A stretch of DNA of 48,229 nt from an uncultured Prevotellaceae bacterium (GTDB lineage: Bacteria > Bacteroidota > Bacteroidia > Bacteroidales > Bacteroidaceae): contig CACYNE010000018.1 of NCBI GenBank assembly GCA_902775605.1, positions 1 through 48,229 on the forward strand. Reading direction: 5' to 3'. Shown here piece after piece: positions 35,682-43,144 of this stretch (position 1 is its first letter; each line of letters starts with the position of its first letter). Position numbers and translations under genes: made by a program. The notes beneath the pieces were generated by a model. The model made no database searches. It was not told where the DNA came from and saw only the letters and a list, made by a program, of their open reading frames with translations.

Positions 35682-37010
35682 ATGAAAAAGTCATTTTTTC
35701 TAGTCATACTAGTCTCGCTAGTAAAACTAGATGTACTAGCTCAGCCAAAGCAGTGGTCTCTTCGCGAGTGCTGCGACTATGCTGTAGAGCACAATCTCAC
35801 CATCAAGCAGCAGGAGAATCAATGCCTCAGGCAGGAGATTCAGTTGTCGAATGCCAAGAACCAGCGCCTGCCCGATGTGAGTGGTAGTGCCAATCAGAAC
35901 TTCTCGTTTGGTCGAGGTTTGACAGCAGAGAACACCTATACGAACACCAATACCTCGTCCACGTCGTTCTCGCTGGGCGCCAGTGTGCCTCTGTTCACGG
36001 GTTTTCAAATTCCCAACAACATCAAGTTAAATCAACTGAACCTCCAGGCTGCTACGCAGGACTTGGAGAAGGCCAAGAACGACATTCGCACCCAGGTGGC
36101 GCAGGCTTATGTGCAGATTCTCTATAATATGGAGATGGCCGATGTGGCTCATCGTCAGGTGAGCATTGACAGCGCCCAGGTGGCTCGCTTGCAGTCGCTC
36201 CTCAATATTGGTAGGGCCAGCGAGGCCGAGGTGGCTCAGCAGAAAGCCACGATGGCGCAGGGACAGCTCACTGCCACGCAGGCTGACAACAGCTTGCAGC
36301 TTTCCATCCTGTCGATGTCTCAACTCCTGGAGCTTCCCTCGCCCGAAGGCTTCTCTGTGGTCCGTCCCGTTGTTCCTGAAACACCGGGAAGCACAGCAGC
36401 TATCGCCACCCCCGACGAGATCTATGCTGCAGCCCTGGCCACTAAGCCAGAGATTCAGGCTCAGCAGTTGCGCCTCCGTGGTACGGAAAACAGCATCAAG
36501 ATTGCGCAGGCAGGCTATTATCCCACGCTGAGTTTCAGCGCAGGTCTGGGTTCTAACTATTACAGAACGTCAGGTTTCAAGGCCGATGGCTTTGCCAAGC
36601 AGATTAAGAACAACTTCAGTCAGTATCTGGGCTTCAATCTGAGCATTCCCATCTTCAACCGCTTCCAGACACGCAACAGCATCCGCTTGGCAAAGCTTGA
36701 CCGCGAGAATCAGACGCTTCAGCTTGACAACACCAAGAAGTCGCTCTATAAGGAGATTCAGCAGGTGTATTACAATGCCGTTGCTGCCAACCAGAAGTTG
36801 GCCAGCAGTCTTCAGGCCAACCAGAGCAGCGAGACTGCTTTCCGCCTGACGCAGGCAAAATATGAACAGGGAAAGGCCACCATTACTGAGTTTAATGAGG
36901 CTAAGAATAACTATCTGAGAACAGAGAGCGACCTGACGCAGGCTCGTTACGAGTATATCTATCAGCAGGCCCTCATCCGTTTCTATCAGGGTGCAGATAT
37001 CGCCTTTTAA
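35682..37010 (+). CDS. TolC-family outer-membrane efflux protein
   Basis: A 442-aa channel protein. The signal peptide is at 1-21 (ends LAQ), and the mature start WSLRECCDYAVEHNLTIKQQ matches the other TolC-like protein in this window. Two homologous coiled-coil repeats follow. It ends the nine-gene same-strand export locus. The signal peptide is encoded by a strict 9-nt repeat containing CTAG (see the repeat entry). The stop codon is 4 bp from the end of the converging GH53 gene, so no intergenic terminator exists. Confidence 0.9.
   Translation: MKKSFFLVILVSLVKLDVLAQPKQWSLRECCDYAVEHNLTIKQQENQCLRQEIQLSNAKNQRLPDVSGSANQNFSFGRGLTAENTYTNTNTSSTSFSLGASVPLFTGFQIPNNIKLNQLNLQAATQDLEKAKNDIRTQVAQAYVQILYNMEMADVAHRQVSIDSAQVARLQSLLNIGRASEAEVAQQKATMAQGQLTATQADNSLQLSILSMSQLLELPSPEGFSVVRPVVPETPGSTAAIATPDEIYAAALATKPEIQAQQLRLRGTENSIKIAQAGYYPTLSFSAGLGSNYYRTSGFKADGFAKQIKNNFSQYLGFNLSIPIFNRFQTRNSIRLAKLDRENQTLQLDNTKKSLYKEIQQVYYNAVAANQKLASSLQANQSSETAFRLTQAKYEQGKATITEFNEAKNNYLRTESDLTQARYEYIYQQALIRFYQGADIAF
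35700..35744 (+). repeat. Five 9-bp CTAG units inside the tolC signal-peptide codons
   Basis: CTAG occurs at 35700, 35709, 35718, 35727 and 35736, exactly every 9 bp. The period is three codons, giving the pattern Leu(CTA)-Val/Asp/Ala-x in the hydrophobic core LVILVSLVKLDVLA. All five leucines use CTA, otherwise rare in these genes. Confidence 0.9.
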
Positions 37011-37014
37011 AACG

Positions 37015-38274
37015 TTATCTCATCAATAGCTTGTGACCATTATTGATGAAGATGCCTGTGGTGGAAGTAGGCTTTCCTAATAGCTTGCTTCCACCAATGC
37101 TATACCAGGCATTGTCCCTCGTGGCATCGGTAGAGATGTTGTTGAGGCCTGTCTCATCACCATGAAAGCGCTTCATCTCGTAGAGCGCATCCAGAGCTCT
37201 TCCATTGCTGTTGTTGAAGAGCCCGGCGTTATACCACCCGTTCTTCAGGTCGCCCGTACATCCGTAGGCATTGGCTTCCGGATACCACCACGACAGGCCG
37301 TTCACCCTGGGGTGGTTTTTCAGCAGACTAATTAGGTCGGCAGTAAAGGCCTTCTGTCCTGCCTCAGTGTAGGGATAAGTAGAGGTATAGTCGAAGGTGC
37401 TGCCCCCGATGGCGTATTGCGAGGGATAGCCCGTCTCTACAATCTGTATGGGCTTGTCGAAGTTTCTCTCTACGGTGTTGAGAGCCGTCTCAAGTTTGTT
37501 CAGGTCGCCGTGGAAATAGGGATAGTAACTCAGTCCGATGATGTCATAGTCCACGCCCTTGTTTTTCATCTGGTTATAGAAGTTCACGATGACGTCGGGC
37601 TGTGCCACACGCTCTATGTGAATGATGATCTTTGACTGCGGGCACACCTCGCGACAAGCCTTTCCTGCCTGCTTCAGCAGCGTGGTGAACCGGGGCCAGT
37701 TGGCCTCGTTGTTTATATAGCATCGGTTGGCATTACTGCCCTTGGCGCCCCATAACATGCCGTAGCTGATCTCGTTGCCCGTCTGGATGAAGTCAGGCGT
37801 AGCACCGGCAGCATTCATCTGCTCCAGACAGTCCTTGGTATAGTCGTATATCTTGGTGTAGAGTGCGTCGTTGCTCAGCGACAGCCAGTCGGCGGGTGTC
37901 CACTGCTTGGCAGGGTCGGCCCATGTGTCGCTGTAGTGGAAGTCCAACATCAGCAGCATGCCAGCATCCTTGATGCGCTTGCCCAGTGCCTTTACATAGT
38001 TGATGTCCTGACAGACGCCTCTGTCATTATCGTTCGAGGGGTCAACAAACAGTCGCACGCGGATGGTGTTCCATCCCTGTTCCTTCACGAAGGTCAGCAG
38101 GTCATTAATCTTTGTGCTGGTATTCGTGAAATACGAGGCATTTTGCTTCTCAAACTGGGTGAGCATCGACATGTCGCCACCCACGTAATGCATGTTGTCT
38201 TGACCCGTCTGCGCCTTTCCAACAACTGCTGTGGCAAGCAATGTAAGCAATAGAATATACTTTTTGATTATCAT
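37015..38274 (-). CDS. GH53 endo-beta-1,4-galactanase (arabinogalactanase)
   Basis: A 419-aa secreted glycoside hydrolase that cuts beta-1,4-galactan side chains of pectin-type arabinogalactan. The signal peptide is at 1-22 (ends GKAQ). The catalytic domain has IRVRLFVDPS (71-80), LDFHYSDTWADPAKQ (110-124), the acid/base Glu168 in TGNEISYGMLW and the nucleophile Glu280 in IVETGYPS. The last about 40 residues (ISTDATRDNAWYSIGG to INNGHKLLMR) look like a short C-terminal tail domain frequent in Prevotella secreted enzymes. The open frame extends upstream to 38586 but only the start at 38274 gives a signal peptide, and it lies downstream of a promoter box. No other carbohydrate genes are nearby. 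Confidence 0.93.
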   Translation of the reverse strand: MIIKKYILLLTLLATAVVGKAQTGQDNMHYVGGDMSMLTQFEKQNASYFTNTSTKINDLLTFVKEQGWNTIRVRLFVDPSNDNDRGVCQDINYVKALGKRIKDAGMLLMLDFHYSDTWADPAKQWTPADWLSLSNDALYTKIYDYTKDCLEQMNAAGATPDFIQTGNEISYGMLWGAKGSNANRCYINNEANWPRFTTLLKQAGKACREVCPQSKIIIHIERVAQPDVIVNFYNQMKNKGVDYDIIGLSYYPYFHGDLNKLETALNTVERNFDKPIQIVETGYPSQYAIGGSTFDYTSTYPYTEAGQKAFTADLISLLKNHPRVNGLSWWYPEANAYGCTGDLKNGWYNAGLFNNSNGRALDALYEMKRFHGDETGLNNISTDATRDNAWYSIGGSKLLGKPTSTTGIFINNGHKLLMR

Positions 38275-38306
38275 GTTCTTCGGACTTAAGTAGTTAATAT
38301 TGTTGG

Positions 38307-38314
38307 CAAAGTTA
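38307..38314 (-). promoter_or_regulatory. -7 promoter box for the GH53 gene
   Basis: TAACTTTG on the minus strand matches TAnnTTTG, 32 bp upstream of the ATG at 38274. Confidence 0.65.
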
Positions 38315-38357
38315 CAAAAAATTATGTGAATCTCAAAGGAAATTGAAGAATAATGTG

Positions 38358-38365
38358 TACCTTTG
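38358..38365 (+). promoter_or_regulatory. -7 promoter box for the ComEC-like gene
   Basis: TACCTTTG matches TAnnTTTG and ends 21 bp before the ATG at 38387. It overlaps an in-frame upstream ATG at 38363, which therefore cannot be the start on this transcript. Confidence 0.65.
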
Positions 38366-38386
38366 CGTCGATTTAACCATTCGAAA

Positions 38387-39814
38387 ATGTCTAAATGCTT
38401 TGATTCGACGCCTTTGATGATGCCCACATTCAGTCTGATTCTGGGAATTATACTGGCACCTTTAGCGACGGGGGAGGAAGCAGTGTATGCTGCCTTTGTG
38501 GCTTGCGTTGTGTTGTCGTGGTTGTTGTGGCGATGGGCGTTCTTGCAAAGCGTGGGTGTGCTGGTGTGCTTTGTTCTGTTGGGCATGTTGGCGGGACAGC
38601 GAGTGAAGCCGCGGGCATTGACTGATGAAGTGGTGGAGGCTGTGGTGTTTTCCGAGCCTGCCGAGAAGGCGAAGACGATGGCGGTTGACTTGTTGTTACC
38701 CAGTGAGGGACGGCAGGTGCGTTGCTATCTGTGGAAGGACGAGCGGAGCAGGCAGGTGACACTGGGACGGAGTTTGCTGGTGAGAGGGGCTGACAGAGGT
38801 TTTGTGCGCAGCAGCGACTGGCAGGAAGGAGGACAGGGACTTGCAAAACTAACACGGGTGGACTGCGTGCGGTTATGGTTTTTGGGATTTCGCCATCAGT
38901 TATTGAATCGCTATAAGGCCCTGCAGGCCGATGATGACCAGTATGCCATCCTGGCAGCAATGACGCTGGGCGATAAGTCGGCCCTGAGTGCAGAATTGCG
39001 TGAGACCTATTCCGTGACGGGAGCCTCGCATGTGTTGGCACTGAGTGGAATGCACATGGGCATCATCTTCTTCTTACTGTATCACCTGACATTGGGGCGA
39101 CGCCACTCCTGGGTGTCGCAGGTGGTTATCGTTCTGGGCATCTGGGCCTTCGCTTTCCTTACAGGACTGTCGCCCAGCGTAGTGCGCTCTGCCACGATGA
39201 TCAGTGTCTTTTCGCTGTTTTCTGTGACGGGACGCCGACGGTCGCCCATCAACCTGCTATGCTTTACTGCCATGGTGATGCTGCTGGTGAATCCCGCAAC
39301 ACTCTATGATGTAGGCTTCCAACTGTCGTTTACTGCCGTGCTGTCCATCCTGTTGTGGTTGCCATTGATAGAGCGTTTCCTGCCAGAGAACTATCTGGCA
39401 AGTCACCGCGTCAAGGCATATTTCTTTGGTATGGTTGCCGTGACACTGGCTGCGCAGATGGGGGTGGCGCCATTGATTGCCTATCACTTCGGCCGCTTCT
39501 CTACTTATTTCCTCCTGACAAACTTCCTCGTGGTGCCTGCTGCCACCATTATATTATATGGTGCACTGGTGGTGCTCATCATCCCGATGCTGGGACCTGT
39601 GTTGCTGACGGTGGTGGGCCTATTAAATAAGGCACTTGGGTGGTTGTCCCAAGTGCCTTATGCGAGTATTGACGGTTTGCATCCGTCAGTTCTTCAGATT
39701 TGTCTGCTTTATATCGGCATCATCACCCTTTACAGGGCTGTCCGTATATTGGCTCCTTTACATGATGTGCATCCAGCGCAGGATATCGTTGAGATTTGCA
39801 ACGACCATCAGTAG
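38387..39814 (+). CDS. ComEC/Rec2-family membrane protein without beta-lactamase domain
   Basis: A 475-aa polytopic inner-membrane protein. An N-terminal helix pair (about 12-70) precedes an OB-like soluble region (about 85-165). The ComEC core contains the conserved HVLALSGMHMGIIFFLLY and LTGLSPSVVRSATM segments and about seven further helices. The C-terminal metallo-beta-lactamase-like nuclease domain of full ComEC (about 700-800 aa) is absent, as in many Bacteroidota homologues. The family forms the inner-membrane channel for single-stranded DNA uptake; whether this organism is competent is unknown. The 3' end overlaps the rseP 3' end by 57 bp on the opposite strand. Confidence 0.88.
   Translation: MSKCFDSTPLMMPTFSLILGIILAPLATGEEAVYAAFVACVVLSWLLWRWAFLQSVGVLVCFVLLGMLAGQRVKPRALTDEVVEAVVFSEPAEKAKTMAVDLLLPSEGRQVRCYLWKDERSRQVTLGRSLLVRGADRGFVRSSDWQEGGQGLAKLTRVDCVRLWFLGFRHQLLNRYKALQADDDQYAILAAMTLGDKSALSAELRETYSVTGASHVLALSGMHMGIIFFLLYHLTLGRRHSWVSQVVIVLGIWAFAFLTGLSPSVVRSATMISVFSLFSVTGRRRSPINLLCFTAMVMLLVNPATLYDVGFQLSFTAVLSILLWLPLIERFLPENYLASHRVKAYFFGMVAVTLAAQMGVAPLIAYHFGRFSTYFLLTNFLVVPAATIILYGALVVLIIPMLGPVLLTVVGLLNKALGWLSQVPYASIDGLHPSVLQICLLYIGIITLYRAVRILAPLHDVHPAQDIVEICNDHQ
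39628..39660 (-). terminator. Long hairpin inside comEC, possible rseP terminator
   Basis: A perfect 13-bp stem (TAAGGCACTTGGG / CCCAAGTGCCTTA) with a 7-nt loop lies within the ComEC coding region, about 100 bp beyond the rseP stop codon. Read on the minus strand it is followed by TTTAATA, a weak T run. Confidence 0.5.
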
Positions 39815-41230
39815 GATGAGGATGCCAAACCCCACGTATTCAGCCTTGATCATGAAATTCTCTGAAGGCTTGCGACGGGTAATCATCTCGTAGAGCAGGA
39901 ACAGCACGTGACCACCGTCGAGGGCGGGGATGGGCAGGATGTTCATGAATGCCAGAATGATGCTGAGGAATGCCGTCATGAGCCAGAACTGGTGCCAGTC
40001 CCAAGCTGAGGGGAACAGGCTGCCGATGGCTCCGAAGCCACCCATCTGCTTCACACCGTCAGACGAGAAGAGGTACTTCATGTCGTTGACATAGCTGCAC
40101 AGCGTGTTCCAGCCGTACTTGATGCCGGCGGGGAAACTCTCGAAGAAACCGTATTCAAACGTGGTGGGCTCGTAAACCTGAACAGGGGTGAAGCCCAGCT
40201 TGAGATCCTTTGTCAGCGTGGTGCTGACGGTATCGATGACCTCGCCACGCTGATAAACCAGTGTGATGGCAAGCGCCTTCAGGCTGTCGGCCTCGGTCTT
40301 GGCAGATGCCAGCACGTCGTTGATGCGCGATAGCTCGTCGGTAAAGCCATAGAACGAGTTGACCTGCTTGTTGTTGGCTGCGATAATCTTGTCACCCTTC
40401 TGCAGACCGATGGCTGCTGCGGGCGTGTCGGCGAGGACGCTGTCAATCTGGGCGGGAATCATCGGGCGCACAAAGATGGGCACCTTCTGAGCCATGTCGA
40501 TGAGGCTGAGTGAAGATGATTCGTAGGTGAAGAACAGGAACTTCTTCTCTTCCTGAGGGATGTTGATGGTCTTAGGCTGACCATTGCGCAGCACGTTGAC
40601 CTGCTTGGCGTTGCAGATCATGCGATACATATCGGCACCCACGTTCTTGAATGCCTTCTGGTCGGTAGAGATAAGGATGTCACCATCCTGGAAACCCAAT
40701 GCCTTTGCCTCGTCGTTAAACTCCATGCCCTGCTTCATGCTCTGCAGCGGGGTGTAGGTCTCGCCCCAGGTGTAGAGAACCATAGAATAGATGAACAGCG
40801 CCAGGAGGAAGTTGACCAGCACGCCACCCACCATGATGAGCAGGCGCTGCCATGTGGGCTTGGTGCGAAACTCCCAAGGTTTGGCCACCTCGCTGAGTTT
40901 CTGGTTGGTCTCGTCGATCATACCGTCGATGGCGCAATAGCCACCCAGGGGCAACCAACCCAGACCGTATTCCGTGCCAACATATTCTTTTTTCTCATTG
41001 CCGTCCTCGTCTTTCTTGGTAGGCACCACGGTGGGCTTTAACTTGAAGAGGCGGCGCACCCAAGTGTCGTAGGTGCTCATGATGTGGAACTTCGGGTTGA
41101 AGAAGAGGTAGAACCTGCTGACACGCACCTTGAAGAGTTTGGCAAAGGTGAAGTGTCCCAGTTCGTGGAGCAGTACCAGCAGGCTGATGGCCATGAGGAA
41201 CTGCAATGTTTTAATCAGAAAGACTTCCAT
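39758..41230 (-). CDS. rseP: RIP metalloprotease RseP (site-2 protease)
   Basis: A 490-aa intramembrane zinc protease. The HELGH metal site is at 22-26 in the first helix. PDZ-like segments follow (about 120-330, including AIGLQKGDKIIAANNK). The second metal-ligand motif is PIPALDGGHVLF near the C terminus, with two closing helices. A charged insert (PTKKDEDGNEKKEY) near residues 69-82 is larger than in E. coli RseP (450 aa). The family releases membrane-anchored regulators and clears signal-peptide remnants. Last gene of the minus-strand cluster. Confidence 0.94.
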   Translation of the reverse strand: MEVFLIKTLQFLMAISLLVLLHELGHFTFAKLFKVRVSRFYLFFNPKFHIMSTYDTWVRRLFKLKPTVVPTKKDEDGNEKKEYVGTEYGLGWLPLGGYCAIDGMIDETNQKLSEVAKPWEFRTKPTWQRLLIMVGGVLVNFLLALFIYSMVLYTWGETYTPLQSMKQGMEFNDEAKALGFQDGDILISTDQKAFKNVGADMYRMICNAKQVNVLRNGQPKTINIPQEEKKFLFFTYESSSLSLIDMAQKVPIFVRPMIPAQIDSVLADTPAAAIGLQKGDKIIAANNKQVNSFYGFTDELSRINDVLASAKTEADSLKALAITLVYQRGEVIDTVSTTLTKDLKLGFTPVQVYEPTTFEYGFFESFPAGIKYGWNTLCSYVNDMKYLFSSDGVKQMGGFGAIGSLFPSAWDWHQFWLMTAFLSIILAFMNILPIPALDGGHVLFLLYEMITRRKPSENFMIKAEYVGFGILILLMVVANLNDILRWMHIM

Positions 41231-41430
41231 TTTTTTGTTTGGGCTTTTGGCCGTTGGCTATTAGCTATTGGCTTTTAGCTGTTAGCCTTTGGCATTTTTT
41301 TGTTTAGGCCATTGGCTATTAGCTGTTAGCCTTTGGCATTTATCCTTTTTGAAATTAATTATTATTGTTATTTGAGCTAATGGCCAACAGCCAATAGCTA
41401 ATGGCTAATAGCTAACAGCCAATAGCCAAC
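41231..41430 (-). repeat. rseP-dxr spacer built of TTGGCTATTAGC-like words
   Basis: The spacer and the end of dxr consist of imperfect repeats of the words GGCTATTAGC, AGCTGTTAGCC and TTTGGCATTT. A near-exact 20-bp segment beginning AGCTGTTAGCC recurs at 41277 and 41321 (44 bp apart, twice 22). The block at about 41378-41430 holds the inverted orientation, so a long imperfect stem could form. The last dxr codons (Ala-Ile-Gly-Cys-stop) lie inside the repeat. Confidence 0.8.
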
Positions 41431-42575
41431 AACTCTGTAGCAATGCGACGTGCCTCGGCATCGGTGGCCAGATAGTCCTCGTAGGTGGGCTTCTGGATGA
41501 AGGTGGCACGCTGCATGGTGGCCTCGATGATGTCACCCATCTGCAGGAATCCGCAACGGTCCTCCAGGAAGGCACGGTTCACAATCTCGTTGGCAGCGTT
41601 GACGATACAGGGCATGTTGCCGCCCTGATGCAGAGCCTCGTAAGCCATGGCCAGGCAGCGGAACTTCTTCAAGTCGGGCTCGAAGAATTCCAGGTCGTGG
41701 GCCTTGAAGAGGTCGAGACGCTCGCCGCTGAGGGGCAGACGCTTGGGGAACGAGAATGCATACTGGATGGGCAGGCGCATGTCGGGCACACCGAGCTGTG
41801 CCTTTACTGAGCCGTCCATAAACTGCACGGCGCTGTGGACGATGCTCTGGGGATGAACCAGCACCTGAATCTGTTCGGCTTCGACGCCGAAGAGCCACTT
41901 GGCCTCGATGACCTCGAAGCCTTTGTTCATCATCGAAGCAGAGTCGATGGTAATCTTGGCACCCATGTCCCATGTGGGATGACGCAGGGCATCGGCCTTG
42001 GTGACATGGGCAATCTCCTCCATAGACTTCAGACGGAAGGGACCGCCCGAGGCAGTGAGCAGAATCTTGTCGATGGGATTCTCATCTTCGCCCACCAGAC
42101 TCTGGAAGATGGCAGAGTGCTCGCTGTCCACAGGCAGGATAGATGCTCTGTTCTCGAGTGCCAACTGACAGATGAGTTCACCCGCCACAACAAGTGTCTC
42201 CTTGTTGGCCAGGCAGATGGTCTTGTGGGCCTTGATGGCGTGGATGGTGGGACTCAGACCGGCAAAGCCCACCATGGCGGTGAGCACCATGTCGATGGGC
42301 CCCGCCTCAACAATCTCGTCGAGGGCGCGCGCGCCGGCATACACCTTCACGTCGGGCAGGTCGTTCATCAGCGCCTTCAGTTCGTCGTAGCGTGCCTCGT
42401 TGGCAATGACGATGGCGGCAGGCTTGAACTTATGAGCCTGTTCGGCCAGCAGTTCCACTTTATTATTGGCTGTCAGGCAATACACCTCGTAGAGGTCGCT
42501 ATGCTCCTCAATGACTTCGAGGGCCTGTGTGCCAATGCTTCCCGTAGAGCCGAGAATGGCTATTTGTTTCTTCAT
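41412..42575 (-). CDS. dxr: 1-deoxy-D-xylulose 5-phosphate reductoisomerase
   Basis: A 387-aa NADPH-dependent enzyme making MEP from DXP, the committed step of the MEP pathway and the target of fosmidomycin. The Rossmann motif GSTGSIG is at 9-15. LANKETLVVAG and the metal/substrate segment PVDSEHSAIFQSL are present, as are LTASGGPFR, TIDSASMMNKGFEVIEA, and VHPQSIVHSAVQF. The C-terminal residues are encoded within a spacer repeat. Its ATG overlaps the rimM stop by 4 bp (ATGA type). Confidence 0.96.
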   Translation of the reverse strand: MKKQIAILGSTGSIGTQALEVIEEHSDLYEVYCLTANNKVELLAEQAHKFKPAAIVIANEARYDELKALMNDLPDVKVYAGARALDEIVEAGPIDMVLTAMVGFAGLSPTIHAIKAHKTICLANKETLVVAGELICQLALENRASILPVDSEHSAIFQSLVGEDENPIDKILLTASGGPFRLKSMEEIAHVTKADALRHPTWDMGAKITIDSASMMNKGFEVIEAKWLFGVEAEQIQVLVHPQSIVHSAVQFMDGSVKAQLGVPDMRLPIQYAFSFPKRLPLSGERLDLFKAHDLEFFEPDLKKFRCLAMAYEALHQGGNMPCIVNAANEIVNRAFLEDRCGFLQMGDIIEATMQRATFIQKPTYEDYLATDAEARRIATELLAIGC

Positions 42576-43081
42576 AATTCTAAGATGCCCTCTGGCAGGG
42601 CTATTGTTATTGTTTTGTTGTCTTTATCAATATCGGTGATGAGTTCCTCGCTGGCAGGGATGAGCGTGCCGTCCTCCAATTCAAAGAGGATGTTGAGGGT
42701 GTTGTCATCGATGCTGGCAATGGTGCCCACGTTGCGTCCGCTCTTGTCGTCGATGATGTTGAAGCCCACGAGGAAAGAGTAGGTGAGTTCCTCTTCTTCG
42801 TCATCGGCCTCGGAGCGCAGGAAATAAACGTCGCAGTTGGTCAACTCGCGAGCGCGGTCCTGTGTGTCGATATCCTCAAACTTCACCAGTGCGGTGTTGT
42901 CAGAGCGGAAACGGTATTCCTCCATGAAGAAAGGCACCAGAATGCCATCAACCTCTAAGATGAGATAGTCGGCATCCACACGGTCGAAGACGTCATCGTC
43001 GAAGCTGAAGGACACCTCGCCCTTCACGCCGTGAGCCTTGCCGATGCGGCCGATTTTGTAAACTTCTTCTTTTTTTATCAT
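42572..43081 (-). CDS. rimM: Ribosome maturation factor RimM
   Basis: A 169-aa factor for 30S subunit assembly that binds S19 near the 16S head. The N-terminal RimM barrel has IGRIGKAHGVKGEVSFSFDD, and a PRC-type barrel is at about 95-169 (LVGFNIIDDKSGRNVGTI, LIPASEELI). An extra acidic loop (EADDEEEEL) lies between the domains. The open frame continues upstream through a 9-bp repeat that ends exactly at this ATG. It overlaps dxr by 4 bp. Confidence 0.94.
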   Translation of the reverse strand: MIKKEEVYKIGRIGKAHGVKGEVSFSFDDDVFDRVDADYLILEVDGILVPFFMEEYRFRSDNTALVKFEDIDTQDRARELTNCDVYFLRSEADDEEEELTYSFLVGFNIIDDKSGRNVGTIASIDDNTLNILFELEDGTLIPASEELITDIDKDNKTITIALPEGILEL

Positions 43082-43144
43082 GGGTCTTATGGGACTTATG
43101 GGACTTATGGGTCTTATGGGACTTATAGGACTTATAGAACCTAT
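43082..43144 (-). repeat. Seven 9-bp units forming the whole murA-rimM spacer
   Basis: The murA-rimM gap consists entirely of a 9-bp tandem repeat. On the rimM coding strand the unit is ATAAGTCCC, with variants AGACCC and AGTCCT. Seven copies run from the murA stop codon (which is part of the first unit in transcription order) to the base before the rimM ATG. Confidence 0.9.

Noticed and set aside
38275-38586. N-terminal extension of the GH53 frame
   Set aside because: The 104 extra residues are low-complexity, cross the promoter boxes of both divergent genes and precede an obvious signal peptide.
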